Below, piece after piece: positions 20,798 to 27,986 of a stretch of DNA of 64,000 bases. This DNA comes from Hyphobacterium indicum (GTDB taxonomy: Bacteria > Pseudomonadota > Alphaproteobacteria > Caulobacterales > Maricaulaceae), in contig NZ_QBDX01000002.1 of NCBI RefSeq assembly GCF_003129605.1, positions 285,501 to 349,500 on the forward strand. Direction: 5' to 3'. Within the stretch, counting starts at the first letter, position 1. Every line of letters starts with the position of its first letter. The notes beneath the pieces were generated by a model that had not been told where the DNA came from, did no database searches, and worked only from the letters and a program-made list of their open reading frames with translations. A program made the translations under genes and the position numbers.

Positions 20798-21046
20798 GCC
20801 CGGCTGCAGCCGTCATCCGATCCTTCGGGGCTCCCCCGGATCAAGTCCGGGGTCACACCTCAGGATGAGGTGGTGAGGGACTTCGAACTCCAACTTACCT
20901 CATGGTGAGGTGCCCGCCTGAAGGCGGGCCTCGAACCGCGCACACAATCCGTCACCCTCCGACTTGCCTGCCTTCGCAAAAAGCGGGGGATCGGAGGGTC
21001 TCTGAGATCGTCCGGTCAAGCCGGACGAAGACGCGTAAGAAAGCGG
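20798..21046. repeat. Intergenic block of palindromic repeats
   Basis: 249 bases without a gene, made almost entirely of inverted repeats: CCCCGGA/TCCGGGG around TCAAG (20834-20852), ACCTCA/TGAGGT (20897-20911), GCCCGCC/GGCGGGC around TGAA (20912-20929), a long-range pair ACCCTCCGA (20954-20962) with TCGGAGGGT (20991-20999), and CGTCCGG/CCGGACG around TCAAG (21009-21027). The run around 20895-20935 resembles a repeat common between genes in alphaproteobacteria. It lies between the convergent cupin and dehalogenase genes and probably terminates both. Confidence 0.7.
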
Positions 21047-21943
21047 CTACAAACCGAATTTCTTCACCGCCGCCTTCGCGATCGGCTCGCCCCATTCCTG
21101 CACGAAATGACCGCCATCGGCGATTTCCATCGGCTCCGGGCAGCCCTTGATCAGCTTTTGCAGCGCGCGCATGGCGGGCGGGCCCAACACCGGGTCCTGC
21201 ATGCCGATAGCCATGAAGCTGTCACCATTCCAGTCCTGATTCCAGAATTGGGCGGCTTTCAGATTCGTATCCACACCTTCCATGTCCGGCGAGACCTGCA
21301 CCAGCATCGGGAAACGGCGCACACCGCCCATATAGGACGGATCGGGGAAGGGGGCTTGGTAGGCCGCAATCTCGTCCTCATCGAGGATCGGCGTGGCCCG
21401 CTTCATCAGCTCGCCGACATTGAACTCCGGATTGGTCGCCACATAATCGCGCCACGCCATGAAGCCCGGGCCCGGATCCCGGCCGATTCCCAGTCCGGTA
21501 TTCATGACCAGCAGGCGGGTGAAACGGTCCGGATAATCCATCGGCACCGACAGGCCGAGAAGCCCGCCCCAGTCCTGACAGACCAGGCAGACATCCTTCA
21601 AATCCATGTATTCAATAAAGGCTTTCAGGGAATTGCGATGAAAGTGGAAGGTATAGTCCTCATCCTTCGCCGGCTTGTCGGATCGGCCAAAGCCGAAGAA
21701 ATCCGGTGCCACGACGCGGCAGCCGGCTTCGAGAAAAACCGGAATCATCTTGCGGTAGAGATAAGCCCAGCTCGGCTCGCCATGCAGGCACAGAAAGACG
21801 GGCGCATCCTTCGGCCCTTCATCGACATAATGCATGCGCAGACCTTCATAGCCCGGCAGGCTGTCGACATAGTGCGGCGCATAGGGCCAGTCTTTGAGGT
21901 TTGCAAACCGCTCTTCCGGTGTGCGCAAGGCATTGATCGTCAT
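21047..21943 (-). CDS. Haloalkane dehalogenase (HLD-I, DhlA-like)
   Basis: 298 residues, alpha/beta hydrolase fold. The catalytic set matches DhlA of Xanthobacter, where the nucleophile and first halide-binding Trp are D124 and W125: here D124-W125 in CQDWGG, acid D250 (GMQDPVLG), base H279 (ADGGHFVQEWGE), and oxyanion/halide residues in HGEPSWAYLYRK. W164 (FMAWRDYV) may be the second halide-stabilising Trp. The ATG at 21943 is chosen because AGGGAG lies upstream and the protein then begins MTINALRTPEERF. It opposes the pdh genes. The residues support dehalogenation of small haloalkanes, but the substrate is unknown. Confidence 0.88.
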   Translation of the reverse strand: MTINALRTPEERFANLKDWPYAPHYVDSLPGYEGLRMHYVDEGPKDAPVFLCLHGEPSWAYLYRKMIPVFLEAGCRVVAPDFFGFGRSDKPAKDEDYTFHFHRNSLKAFIEYMDLKDVCLVCQDWGGLLGLSVPMDYPDRFTRLLVMNTGLGIGRDPGPGFMAWRDYVATNPEFNVGELMKRATPILDEDEIAAYQAPFPDPSYMGGVRRFPMLVQVSPDMEGVDTNLKAAQFWNQDWNGDSFMAIGMQDPVLGPPAMRALQKLIKGCPEPMEIADGGHFVQEWGEPIAKAAVKKFGL

Positions 21944-22075
21944 GTTGGTCTCCCTCTGTCTCGCGGCACCATGGCCTGACATTGCGGGTCTGCAAACCCG
22001 CCTTGCGTTTGAAGCATTGATTTTTTCCGGGTCAGCCGTCAAACCCGAGCCAGCAAGTGCAAGGAGTTATCCCGT

Positions 22076-23488
22076 ATGGCCGAGCAATTTGACCTCATCG
22101 TGATTGGCAGTGGTCCGGGCGGCTATGTGACCGCCATCCGCGCCGCCCAACTCGGCTTGAAGACCGCCATTGTCGAACGCGACCAGCTCGGCGGGATCTG
22201 CCTCAACTGGGGCTGCATTCCGACCAAGGCGCTGCTGCGGACCTCCGAAATCTATCATCTGATGCACCGCGCGGACGAGTTCGGCCTGTCGGCCAAGGCC
22301 ATCTCCTTTGACATCAGGAAGGTGGTCGAGCGCTCACGGAAGGTTGCGGGACGTCTCTCCGGCGGTGTCGGTATGTTGATGAAAAAGAACAAGATCACGG
22401 TGATCGAGGGAACAGCGCGCCTGGAAAAGGGCCGCGCGGCGCCGAAAGTCATCGTGACCGGCAAGGACAAGAAAGACACGGCCTACGAGGCCAAAAACGT
22501 CATCCTCGCCACCGGCGCCCGCGCCCGCACGGTGCCGCAGGCCGGCCTCGAGCCGGACGGCAAGCAGATCTGGACCTATCGCGAAGCCATGGTGCCGGAG
22601 GAGATGCCGAAATCTCTCCTCGTCATCGGATCGGGCGCGATCGGCATCGAGTTCGCCAGCTTCTACAAGACCATGGGCGCGGATGTAACAGTCGTCGAGA
22701 TGATGGACCGCGTCCTGCCGGTCGAGGATGAGGAGATCTCCGCCTTCGCCGCCAAGCAGTTCAAGAAACAGGGGATGAAGCTCATCACTGGCGCGCAGGT
22801 CGAAAAACTCGACAAGGGCGCAAAGTCAGTCAAGGCAGCGATCAAGACAAAGGACGGCAAGAACCAGACCATCGAGGTCGAGAAAGTCATCCTCGCCATC
22901 GGAATCACCGGTAATGTTGAAAATCTCGGCCTCGAGGATCTCGGCGTGAAGGTCGAGCGCGGGCATATCGTCATCGACGGCTATGGTGCGACTAATGTCA
23001 AAGGCCTCTACGCCATCGGTGATGTCGCCGGCCCGCCCTGGCTGGCACACAAGGCCAGCCATGAAGGCATTATCTGCGTCGAGAAGATCGCCGGGAAAAA
23101 TCCACACGCCATGGACACGTCCAACATACCCGGCTGCACCTATTGCCATCCGCAAATCGCCTCCGTCGGCCTGACCGAGGCCAAAGCGAAAGAGGCCGGG
23201 CACGAGGTGAAGGTCGGCCGCTTCCCCTTTGTCGGCAATGGCAAGGCGATTGCCCTGGGCGAGGATCAGGGGCTGATCAAGACGGTGTTCGACGCCAAAA
23301 CCGGTGAATTGCTGGGCGCCCACATGGTCGGGGCCGAAGTCACCGAGCTCATACAGGGCTTCATGGTCGGCAAGGTGCTCGAGACCACCGAGCAGGAATT
23401 GATGCACGCCATCTTCCCGCACCCGACGCTCTCGGAAATGATGCATGAGAGCGTGCTCGATGCCTATGACCGGGTTCTGCACATCTAG
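22076..23488 (+). CDS. lpd: Dihydrolipoyl dehydrogenase (E3)
   Basis: 470 residues. It reoxidises dihydrolipoamide of the pyruvate (and probably 2-oxoglutarate) dehydrogenase complex using FAD and NAD+. N-terminal FAD motif VIGSGPGGYVTAIRAAQLG, redox-active disulfide in GGICLNWGCIPTKAL (about 40-55), NAD-binding VIGSGAIGIEFASFY near 180, FAD motif YAIGDVAGPPWLAHKA near 305, and the active-site His-Glu in HAIFPHPTLSEMMHE at the C-terminus. AAGGAG lies 8 bases upstream of the ATG. It completes the pdhA-pdhB-pdhC set. Confidence 0.97.
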   Translation: MAEQFDLIVIGSGPGGYVTAIRAAQLGLKTAIVERDQLGGICLNWGCIPTKALLRTSEIYHLMHRADEFGLSAKAISFDIRKVVERSRKVAGRLSGGVGMLMKKNKITVIEGTARLEKGRAAPKVIVTGKDKKDTAYEAKNVILATGARARTVPQAGLEPDGKQIWTYREAMVPEEMPKSLLVIGSGAIGIEFASFYKTMGADVTVVEMMDRVLPVEDEEISAFAAKQFKKQGMKLITGAQVEKLDKGAKSVKAAIKTKDGKNQTIEVEKVILAIGITGNVENLGLEDLGVKVERGHIVIDGYGATNVKGLYAIGDVAGPPWLAHKASHEGIICVEKIAGKNPHAMDTSNIPGCTYCHPQIASVGLTEAKAKEAGHEVKVGRFPFVGNGKAIALGEDQGLIKTVFDAKTGELLGAHMVGAEVTELIQGFMVGKVLETTEQELMHAIFPHPTLSEMMHESVLDAYDRVLHI

Positions 23489-23561
23489 TGCATCCGGACG
23501 CGGCCTGACCTGCATCTCTCCAGCATAGGCCCGATAGCGGGACAGCACAGGGAGACAGGTG

Positions 23562-24236
23562 ATGAGAGCGATACTGATGATCACGGCGGCAGCTACCGCA
23601 TTGGCAGGATGCAGCTATTCAGCGCGCGGTCCGGCCGATAACCGCTCGATCGAACGGGCCGGTCTGGTGGCTGCGGGCGACGTCGATTCGACAGGCAGTG
23701 CTGACTATTCCGGCATGTTTGTCGATGCCGGCGGCAATATAGATCGAGACCTGTCGCTCGCCGGTGCCAATGTCGTTTCCGATGCGCGCGTGGGCGGCAA
23801 TCTGAACATTGAAGGCGCGCGGATACGCTTCACCGGAAGCGTGGACGGTGACACCGAGATTGCCGGTGCAACCATGTATCTGAATGGCCGTTTCGGCGGC
23901 CGTATGGAAGTCATGGGGGCTCGCGCCACGATTGACGGAGACGTGCTCGGCGAACTTGACGCCATGGGAGCCCGTTTCAACCTTCTGGGCCATTTCGCGG
24001 CGCCGGTCCGCATTTATGGCGGGGGTGGCGAAGGCCGCAATGGCCGCGTCGTCATCAGCGGTACGCTCGAAGAGGGTGGCTATATCTGTGCCCAGCATGT
24101 TGATTTCCGCAGCAATGCCCGGGTCAACGGCCCGCTGCACATCATTGCCGAACGCCGCCCGGATTGGGACGGCGCCTTTGACTTTGAAGCTCTGGGCACG
24201 CGTGATTGCGAGGATATCCGCCGCAATCGTGGCTGA
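23562..24236 (+). CDS. Secreted bactofilin-like lipoprotein (member A)
   Basis: 224 residues. The lipoprotein signal MRAILMITAAATALAGC has its acylated Cys at residue 17. The body (about 48-170) is a run of beta-helix rungs (LAGANVVSDARVGGNLNIEG, ATMYLNGRFGGRMEVMGA), the style of polymer-forming bactofilin domains, which are normally cytosolic. The C-terminal module contains YICAQHVDF (C176), VNGPLHIIAERRPDW and TRDCED (C206), shared with members B and C. GGGAGA precedes the ATG at 23562, preferred to an adjacent GTG. It lies 73 bases after lpd. Probable location is the periplasmic face of a membrane; function unknown. Confidence 0.82.
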   Translation: MRAILMITAAATALAGCSYSARGPADNRSIERAGLVAAGDVDSTGSADYSGMFVDAGGNIDRDLSLAGANVVSDARVGGNLNIEGARIRFTGSVDGDTEIAGATMYLNGRFGGRMEVMGARATIDGDVLGELDAMGARFNLLGHFAAPVRIYGGGGEGRNGRVVISGTLEEGGYICAQHVDFRSNARVNGPLHIIAERRPDWDGAFDFEALGTRDCEDIRRNRG

Positions 24237-24284
24237 TGCCTCTTGATTTTTATCGCGGAATGAAAAAGGTGAGCAGCGGAAGGG

Positions 24285-24309
24285 GCTCTCTTGAATCCTT
24301 GAAGGGAGC
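24285..24309 (+). promoter_or_regulatory. Hairpin enclosing the ribosome-binding site of member B
   Basis: Bases 24285-24292 (GCTCTCTT) can pair with 24302-24309 (AAGGGAGC), eight pairs including one G-U, around a nine-base loop. The 3' arm holds the Shine-Dalgarno GGGAG of the gene at 24315. An alternative, shorter pairing of GAGC (24271-24274) with GCTC (24285-24288) would free the site. This geometry fits a translational switch, but it could be chance in GC-rich DNA. Confidence 0.35.
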
Positions 24310-24314
24310 TTGAA

Positions 24315-25052
24315 ATGACTAAATCACTCTTTTTGCTGACCGCTTCGGCGGCAGTTTTGCTGGCATCGCCTGTTATGGCGCAGAGCCAGAACGTCTCCAT
24401 GTCCGGCATTACGGTCGACTATTCCGGTGATGTCGCTGGAAATGGTGAATTCTCCGGAGCCACGGTCGACGTCTCCGGCAGCTTCGGTGGTGATCTCGAG
24501 GTTTCCGGTGCCGCCACAGAGATCAATGCCGAAGTCGGAGAAGATCTCGAAGCCAGCGGCGGTGCCGTGGAAATCTCCGGTTCTGTTGGTGGCAATGCCG
24601 AAATCAGTGGCGGGGCCGTGGATATCAATCTGCAGGTCGCGGGCCGGGCCGAGATTTCCGGCGGCGCGGTGGACGTATCTTCCGGCTCGGTCTTTTCCGG
24701 CGATGTCGAGATCGCAGCCGGAGCATTGGAATTTGGCGGACACGCCATGTCCGGGCTCCAGATCCGTTTTGGCGACATGGAATTTTCCGGCCGCGCGGAT
24801 CAGGCCGTCGATCTTGAAGGCAATAACCGCGAGGGCATTTTCCGCCGCCGTGATCGCAGCGAGATCGAGATCAGCGGAATTCTGGACGCTGGCGGTACGA
24901 TCTGCGCCCACGAAGTCCGATTCCTCAATGGCGCTGAAGTCAATGGCCCGCTGACGGTTCTGGCCGATGATGAACCGGACTATGCCGCAGGCTTCGACGC
25001 TTCCAATATCAGCTATGCCCTGCGCGAACGGGAAAGCTGCCGCGGCGATTAA
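24315..25052 (+). CDS. Secreted bactofilin-like protein (member B)
   Basis: 245 residues. Signal peptide MTKSLFLLTASAAVLLASPV with cleavage likely after MA (residue 22), and no lipobox cysteine. Rungs repeat every 17 residues from about 47 to 140, each with SGG/SGA (SGATVDVSGSFGGDLEV, SGGAVEISGSVGGNAEI). The C-terminal module has TICAHEVRFLNGAEVNGPL (C197) and ends ERESCRGD (C242). The two cysteines are 45 residues apart, the same spacing as in member C. GGGAG precedes the ATG, inside a possible hairpin. The 3' end overlaps the convergent AMP-ligase gene by four bases. Function unknown. Confidence 0.82.
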   Translation: MTKSLFLLTASAAVLLASPVMAQSQNVSMSGITVDYSGDVAGNGEFSGATVDVSGSFGGDLEVSGAATEINAEVGEDLEASGGAVEISGSVGGNAEISGGAVDINLQVAGRAEISGGAVDVSSGSVFSGDVEIAAGALEFGGHAMSGLQIRFGDMEFSGRADQAVDLEGNNREGIFRRRDRSEIEISGILDAGGTICAHEVRFLNGAEVNGPLTVLADDEPDYAAGFDASNISYALRERESCRGD

Positions 25053-26815
25053 TCCTCGCCCTTGGCGAGTTTTTCGATCGCCACATAGTTGATCTTGCCA
25101 GTGCCCAGGACGGGGATCTCGGAAACCGGGATCACCCGTTTCGGGATGGCCAGCTCGGCAATTCCGTGGCTGCGGGCAAAGGCCACCATGTCACCACGCT
25201 CGGCATTGGGGTATTCTGTTACGATGACGATCTGCTCGCCTTTCCGGGCGTCAGGCAGGGTGACAGCAGCATGCAGGCAGTCAGGCCACAGTGAAGTCGC
25301 GATATTTTCGACCACCGCCAGCGACACCATTTCGCCGCCGATCTTGGCAAACCGCTTCTGCCGCCCGCGGATCTGCACACAGCCTTCCTCGTCAAAACTG
25401 ACAATATCGCCGGTATCATGCCAACCATCCTCGGGCGGGTGGATGACACCGGGCTGGTCGCTGAAAATATAGCCCTGCATGACATTCGGACCCTTGACGT
25501 GCAGACGGCCTCCATCGGAAATGCCCTCGACCGGCTCCAGCCGTGCCCTCATTCCGGGAATCATGCGGCCGACCGTGCCGGGCTTGTTGCGCTGCGGTTG
25601 ATTGACGGCGATCACCGGTGCTGCTTCCGTAGCGCCATATCCTTCCAGCACCATCAGATCGAATTCGCGCCGCACCATGGTGCGTGTTTCATCCTTCACC
25701 CGTTCGGCACCACAGACGACAAAGCGCAGGGAATCAAAATCGCCCTTGTCCGCGACCCGGGCATACTGGTTCAGGAAGGTGTCGGTTGCGAACAGCACTG
25801 TGGATTTCGTCTTCCGCACACGCTCCATGATGGTTTTGCCTTGCAGCGGGCTGGGGTGCAGAACAGCCGGAATTCCGACAAAAAGCGGCAATAAAAGCCC
25901 GCCTGTCAGACCGAAACTGTGGAAGGTCGGCAGGGAGTTGAAGACAATATCTGTTGGCAGGATGTCCACATGCGCCCGAGCCTGTTCGACATTGGCGACC
26001 AGATTCATATGACTGAGGGCGACTCCCTTGGGATCGCCTTCGGTGCCCGAGGTGAACAGGATGACGGCTGTATCGTCCGGGCTGACGCGCGTGGCCACCA
26101 GGTCCGGGAAGATCGGCCCCAGCACGGCCCTGACCTTGTCGCCCAGGGAAATGTTTTCGCGGACATCCTCAAGATAGATCATTTCATGATCCTGCTTGAG
26201 ATGCCCTTCAAGCTCTTCCAGCCCGCCCAGTTCGATAAATTTGTGCGCCGTGACGATTTTTGTCGCCTGCGCGGCCCGGCAGGCCGCCTTGATCGCTTTT
26301 GCGCCGGCTGTGAAATTCAGCATGGCGGGAATGCGCCCATAGGTATTCAGCGCGAAGAACGCGATTCCCGAACCGGCACCTGTGGGAAGCAGTACGGCGA
26401 CTTTCTCGCCCTTTTCGGTCAGCTTTGCGAGGGCTGAGCCCAAGGCAAACGACGCCCGCAGCATTTCATTATAGTCCAGCTGGCGCCCGTCAGCATCGAT
26501 AATAACGACGGTCTTGCCCCCGACCTTGTTTTTGGCCCGCAACATTGCCTGGAGTACGGACTTTCGGGCGCGAGACAAACGGAAAGGCTCCCCCTCGATC
26601 TGCGGCCAGGAAGAGGGATCAATCGCAGGCGGATTGTCGCCATCGGTTGTCACGTCATCGCCGCCATCCGGGACGATATCCGCGGAGGTCAGTTTGCCGG
26701 GACCGGCGTCATGATTGCGAACCTCATCCAAGCCTTCAGCTGCCGGAATATCCGGACCAGACATGTTGGGGCCAGTGAAAGAGGTGTCGTCCGCGGCTTT
26801 GCGGTCGGTCATCAT
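25049..26815 (-). CDS. Acyl-ACP/acyl-CoA synthetase (AMP-binding)
   Basis: 588 residues. An acidic, low-complexity N-terminal extension (about 1-75, with many Asp, Pro, Gly) precedes the adenylate-forming domain: P-loop ILFTSGTEGDPKGVALSH near 255, YGATEAAPV near 400, GWHDTGDIVSFDEEG near 475 and GRQKRFAKIGGEMVSL near 490, with the C-terminal lysine in PVLGTGKINYVAIEK. It most resembles the ligase part of Aas-type acyl-ACP synthetases, which reacylate lyso-phospholipids; no acyltransferase domain is attached here. GGGGAG precedes the tandem ATGs at 26815/26812. It lies antisense within the bactofilin-like cluster. Confidence 0.85.
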   Translation of the reverse strand: MMTDRKAADDTSFTGPNMSGPDIPAAEGLDEVRNHDAGPGKLTSADIVPDGGDDVTTDGDNPPAIDPSSWPQIEGEPFRLSRARKSVLQAMLRAKNKVGGKTVVIIDADGRQLDYNEMLRASFALGSALAKLTEKGEKVAVLLPTGAGSGIAFFALNTYGRIPAMLNFTAGAKAIKAACRAAQATKIVTAHKFIELGGLEELEGHLKQDHEMIYLEDVRENISLGDKVRAVLGPIFPDLVATRVSPDDTAVILFTSGTEGDPKGVALSHMNLVANVEQARAHVDILPTDIVFNSLPTFHSFGLTGGLLLPLFVGIPAVLHPSPLQGKTIMERVRKTKSTVLFATDTFLNQYARVADKGDFDSLRFVVCGAERVKDETRTMVRREFDLMVLEGYGATEAAPVIAVNQPQRNKPGTVGRMIPGMRARLEPVEGISDGGRLHVKGPNVMQGYIFSDQPGVIHPPEDGWHDTGDIVSFDEEGCVQIRGRQKRFAKIGGEMVSLAVVENIATSLWPDCLHAAVTLPDARKGEQIVIVTEYPNAERGDMVAFARSHGIAELAIPKRVIPVSEIPVLGTGKINYVAIEKLAKGED

Positions 26816-27062
26816 GATCTCCCCGTGTAACGCTTTGGCGCGCTTGTCATATCATTGACGCAGACGTTAAGCGGTGTGCCAGGCGCTGAAAAGCCCGAAA
26901 TTCGCCTCTCCGCACGATTTGCGCAGCATTAGAACTGCCAAAATTTATCGAAAAACGAAAAATCGCTTTCATATCGAATTTCGATATGCTAGATAGGAAT
27001 CACCGCTGGGGAGCGATCAGGACGGACTTATCCTTCGTCCATCGAGTCTGGAGTTTTCGGGC
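26816..27062. other. Divergent regulatory region upstream of bactofilin-like member C
   Basis: 247 bases without a gene, noticeably AT-rich from 26930 to 27000 compared with its surroundings. It holds the start region of the minus-strand AMP ligase on one side and the promoter of the gene at 27063 on the other. It contains the 19-bp palindrome described separately and a second half-like ATCGAAAA at 26947-26954. TATGCTAGATAGGAAT (26985-27000) could serve as an extended -10 region. Confidence 0.55.
26970..26988. promoter_or_regulatory. 19-bp perfect palindrome, likely operator
   Basis: CATATCGAATTTCGATATG: nine-base arms CATATCGAA (26970-26978) and TTCGATATG (26980-26988) around a single T. 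It ends 74 bases before the ATG at 27063 and overlaps a plausible promoter. Two-fold symmetry of this size is typical of a dimeric repressor or activator site; the cognate regulator is not in the window. Confidence 0.55.
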
Positions 27063-27941
27063 ATGAAAAGATTTCTTGCCATAAGCGTGTCTGCGAGCGC
27101 GCTCATCGTGGCTGGTTGCAGCAATAACGCATCCGCCACAGTCCATGTCGACGCTCAAAATCACAATGGCCGTGATGGTGCGCATCATTTTGATCAGGAC
27201 GGCGATGCCAGCCTGATGGCGGGTGATATGCGCATCGCCGGCCGTATTGGCGGTGACTTGTCGGTCATCGGTTCTGATTTGCATGTATCGGCCGGAATTG
27301 GCGGCGACATGTCGCTCGTCGGGTCCGACATCATATTCGAGGGCAGTGTCGGCAGTGAGGCCAATATCGCAGGCAGTGACGTTGCCTGGTCGGGCAATGC
27401 CCGCGGCGATGTCGACATCGCCGGCAGTGACGTGAATTGGTCCGGTACAACGGAACGCAGCCTGTCAATTGCCGGCAGCGATGTCATGATTGACGGCAGG
27501 ATCGGCGAGGATCTCGACATTGCCGGAAGCGATATTGAAGTGTCACGTGACAGCGACGTTGGCGGCAATCTTTCCATGGCAGGCAGCGACCTTGAACTCT
27601 TCGGCTCTGTCGGCGGTAATGCCAGCCTGGCCGGCAGCTCGGCCGAAATAGAAGGTCCTGTTGATGGCCGTCTTATCGCCGTTGCCTATTCGAGGCGCGG
27701 ATGGAGCTGGTCTTCAGGCAACACTCATCAACGCGTCCGTATCAATGCGGCCATAGGAGAGGGCAGTGCAGTATGCGCCCGCCGCGTCGTGATTGGTCCT
27801 GAGATGGTGATAACCGGACAATTGGCCGTTTTTGCCGAAGAGGCTCCGGTGTTCGAAGCCGGGGCATCGCAATCCAGCGTGACATTCGAGGCCATTGACG
27901 GACGCGACTGTAACGACCTTCTGGAACCCTTTGACCGCTAG
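27063..27941 (+). CDS. Secreted bactofilin-like lipoprotein (member C)
   Basis: 292 residues. Lipoprotein signal MKRFLAISVSASALIVAGC with acylated Cys19. After a His/Asn/Asp-rich stretch (about 28-48), eight rungs carry GSD (or GSS) at residues 70, 87, 104, 121, 138, 155, 174 and 191, a 17-residue period with one 19-residue step. The C-terminal module (about 225-292) has SAVCARRVVIGPEMVITGQL (C238), AVFAEEAPVFEAG and GRDCND (C283), equivalent to members A and B. It is 45 bases upstream of member D and probably co-transcribed from the promoter region with the 19-bp palindrome. Function unknown. Confidence 0.84.
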   Translation: MKRFLAISVSASALIVAGCSNNASATVHVDAQNHNGRDGAHHFDQDGDASLMAGDMRIAGRIGGDLSVIGSDLHVSAGIGGDMSLVGSDIIFEGSVGSEANIAGSDVAWSGNARGDVDIAGSDVNWSGTTERSLSIAGSDVMIDGRIGEDLDIAGSDIEVSRDSDVGGNLSMAGSDLELFGSVGGNASLAGSSAEIEGPVDGRLIAVAYSRRGWSWSSGNTHQRVRINAAIGEGSAVCARRVVIGPEMVITGQLAVFAEEAPVFEAGASQSSVTFEAIDGRDCNDLLEPFDR

Positions 27942-27986
27942 TTTTTCTTTGCACTCACTCGTTACGCTTGGGGGCGAACGGAGGTA

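Noticed and set aside
20834-21027. Repeats considered as a CRISPR array
   Set aside because: Units differ from each other, are self-complementary and have no regular spacers or nearby cas genes.
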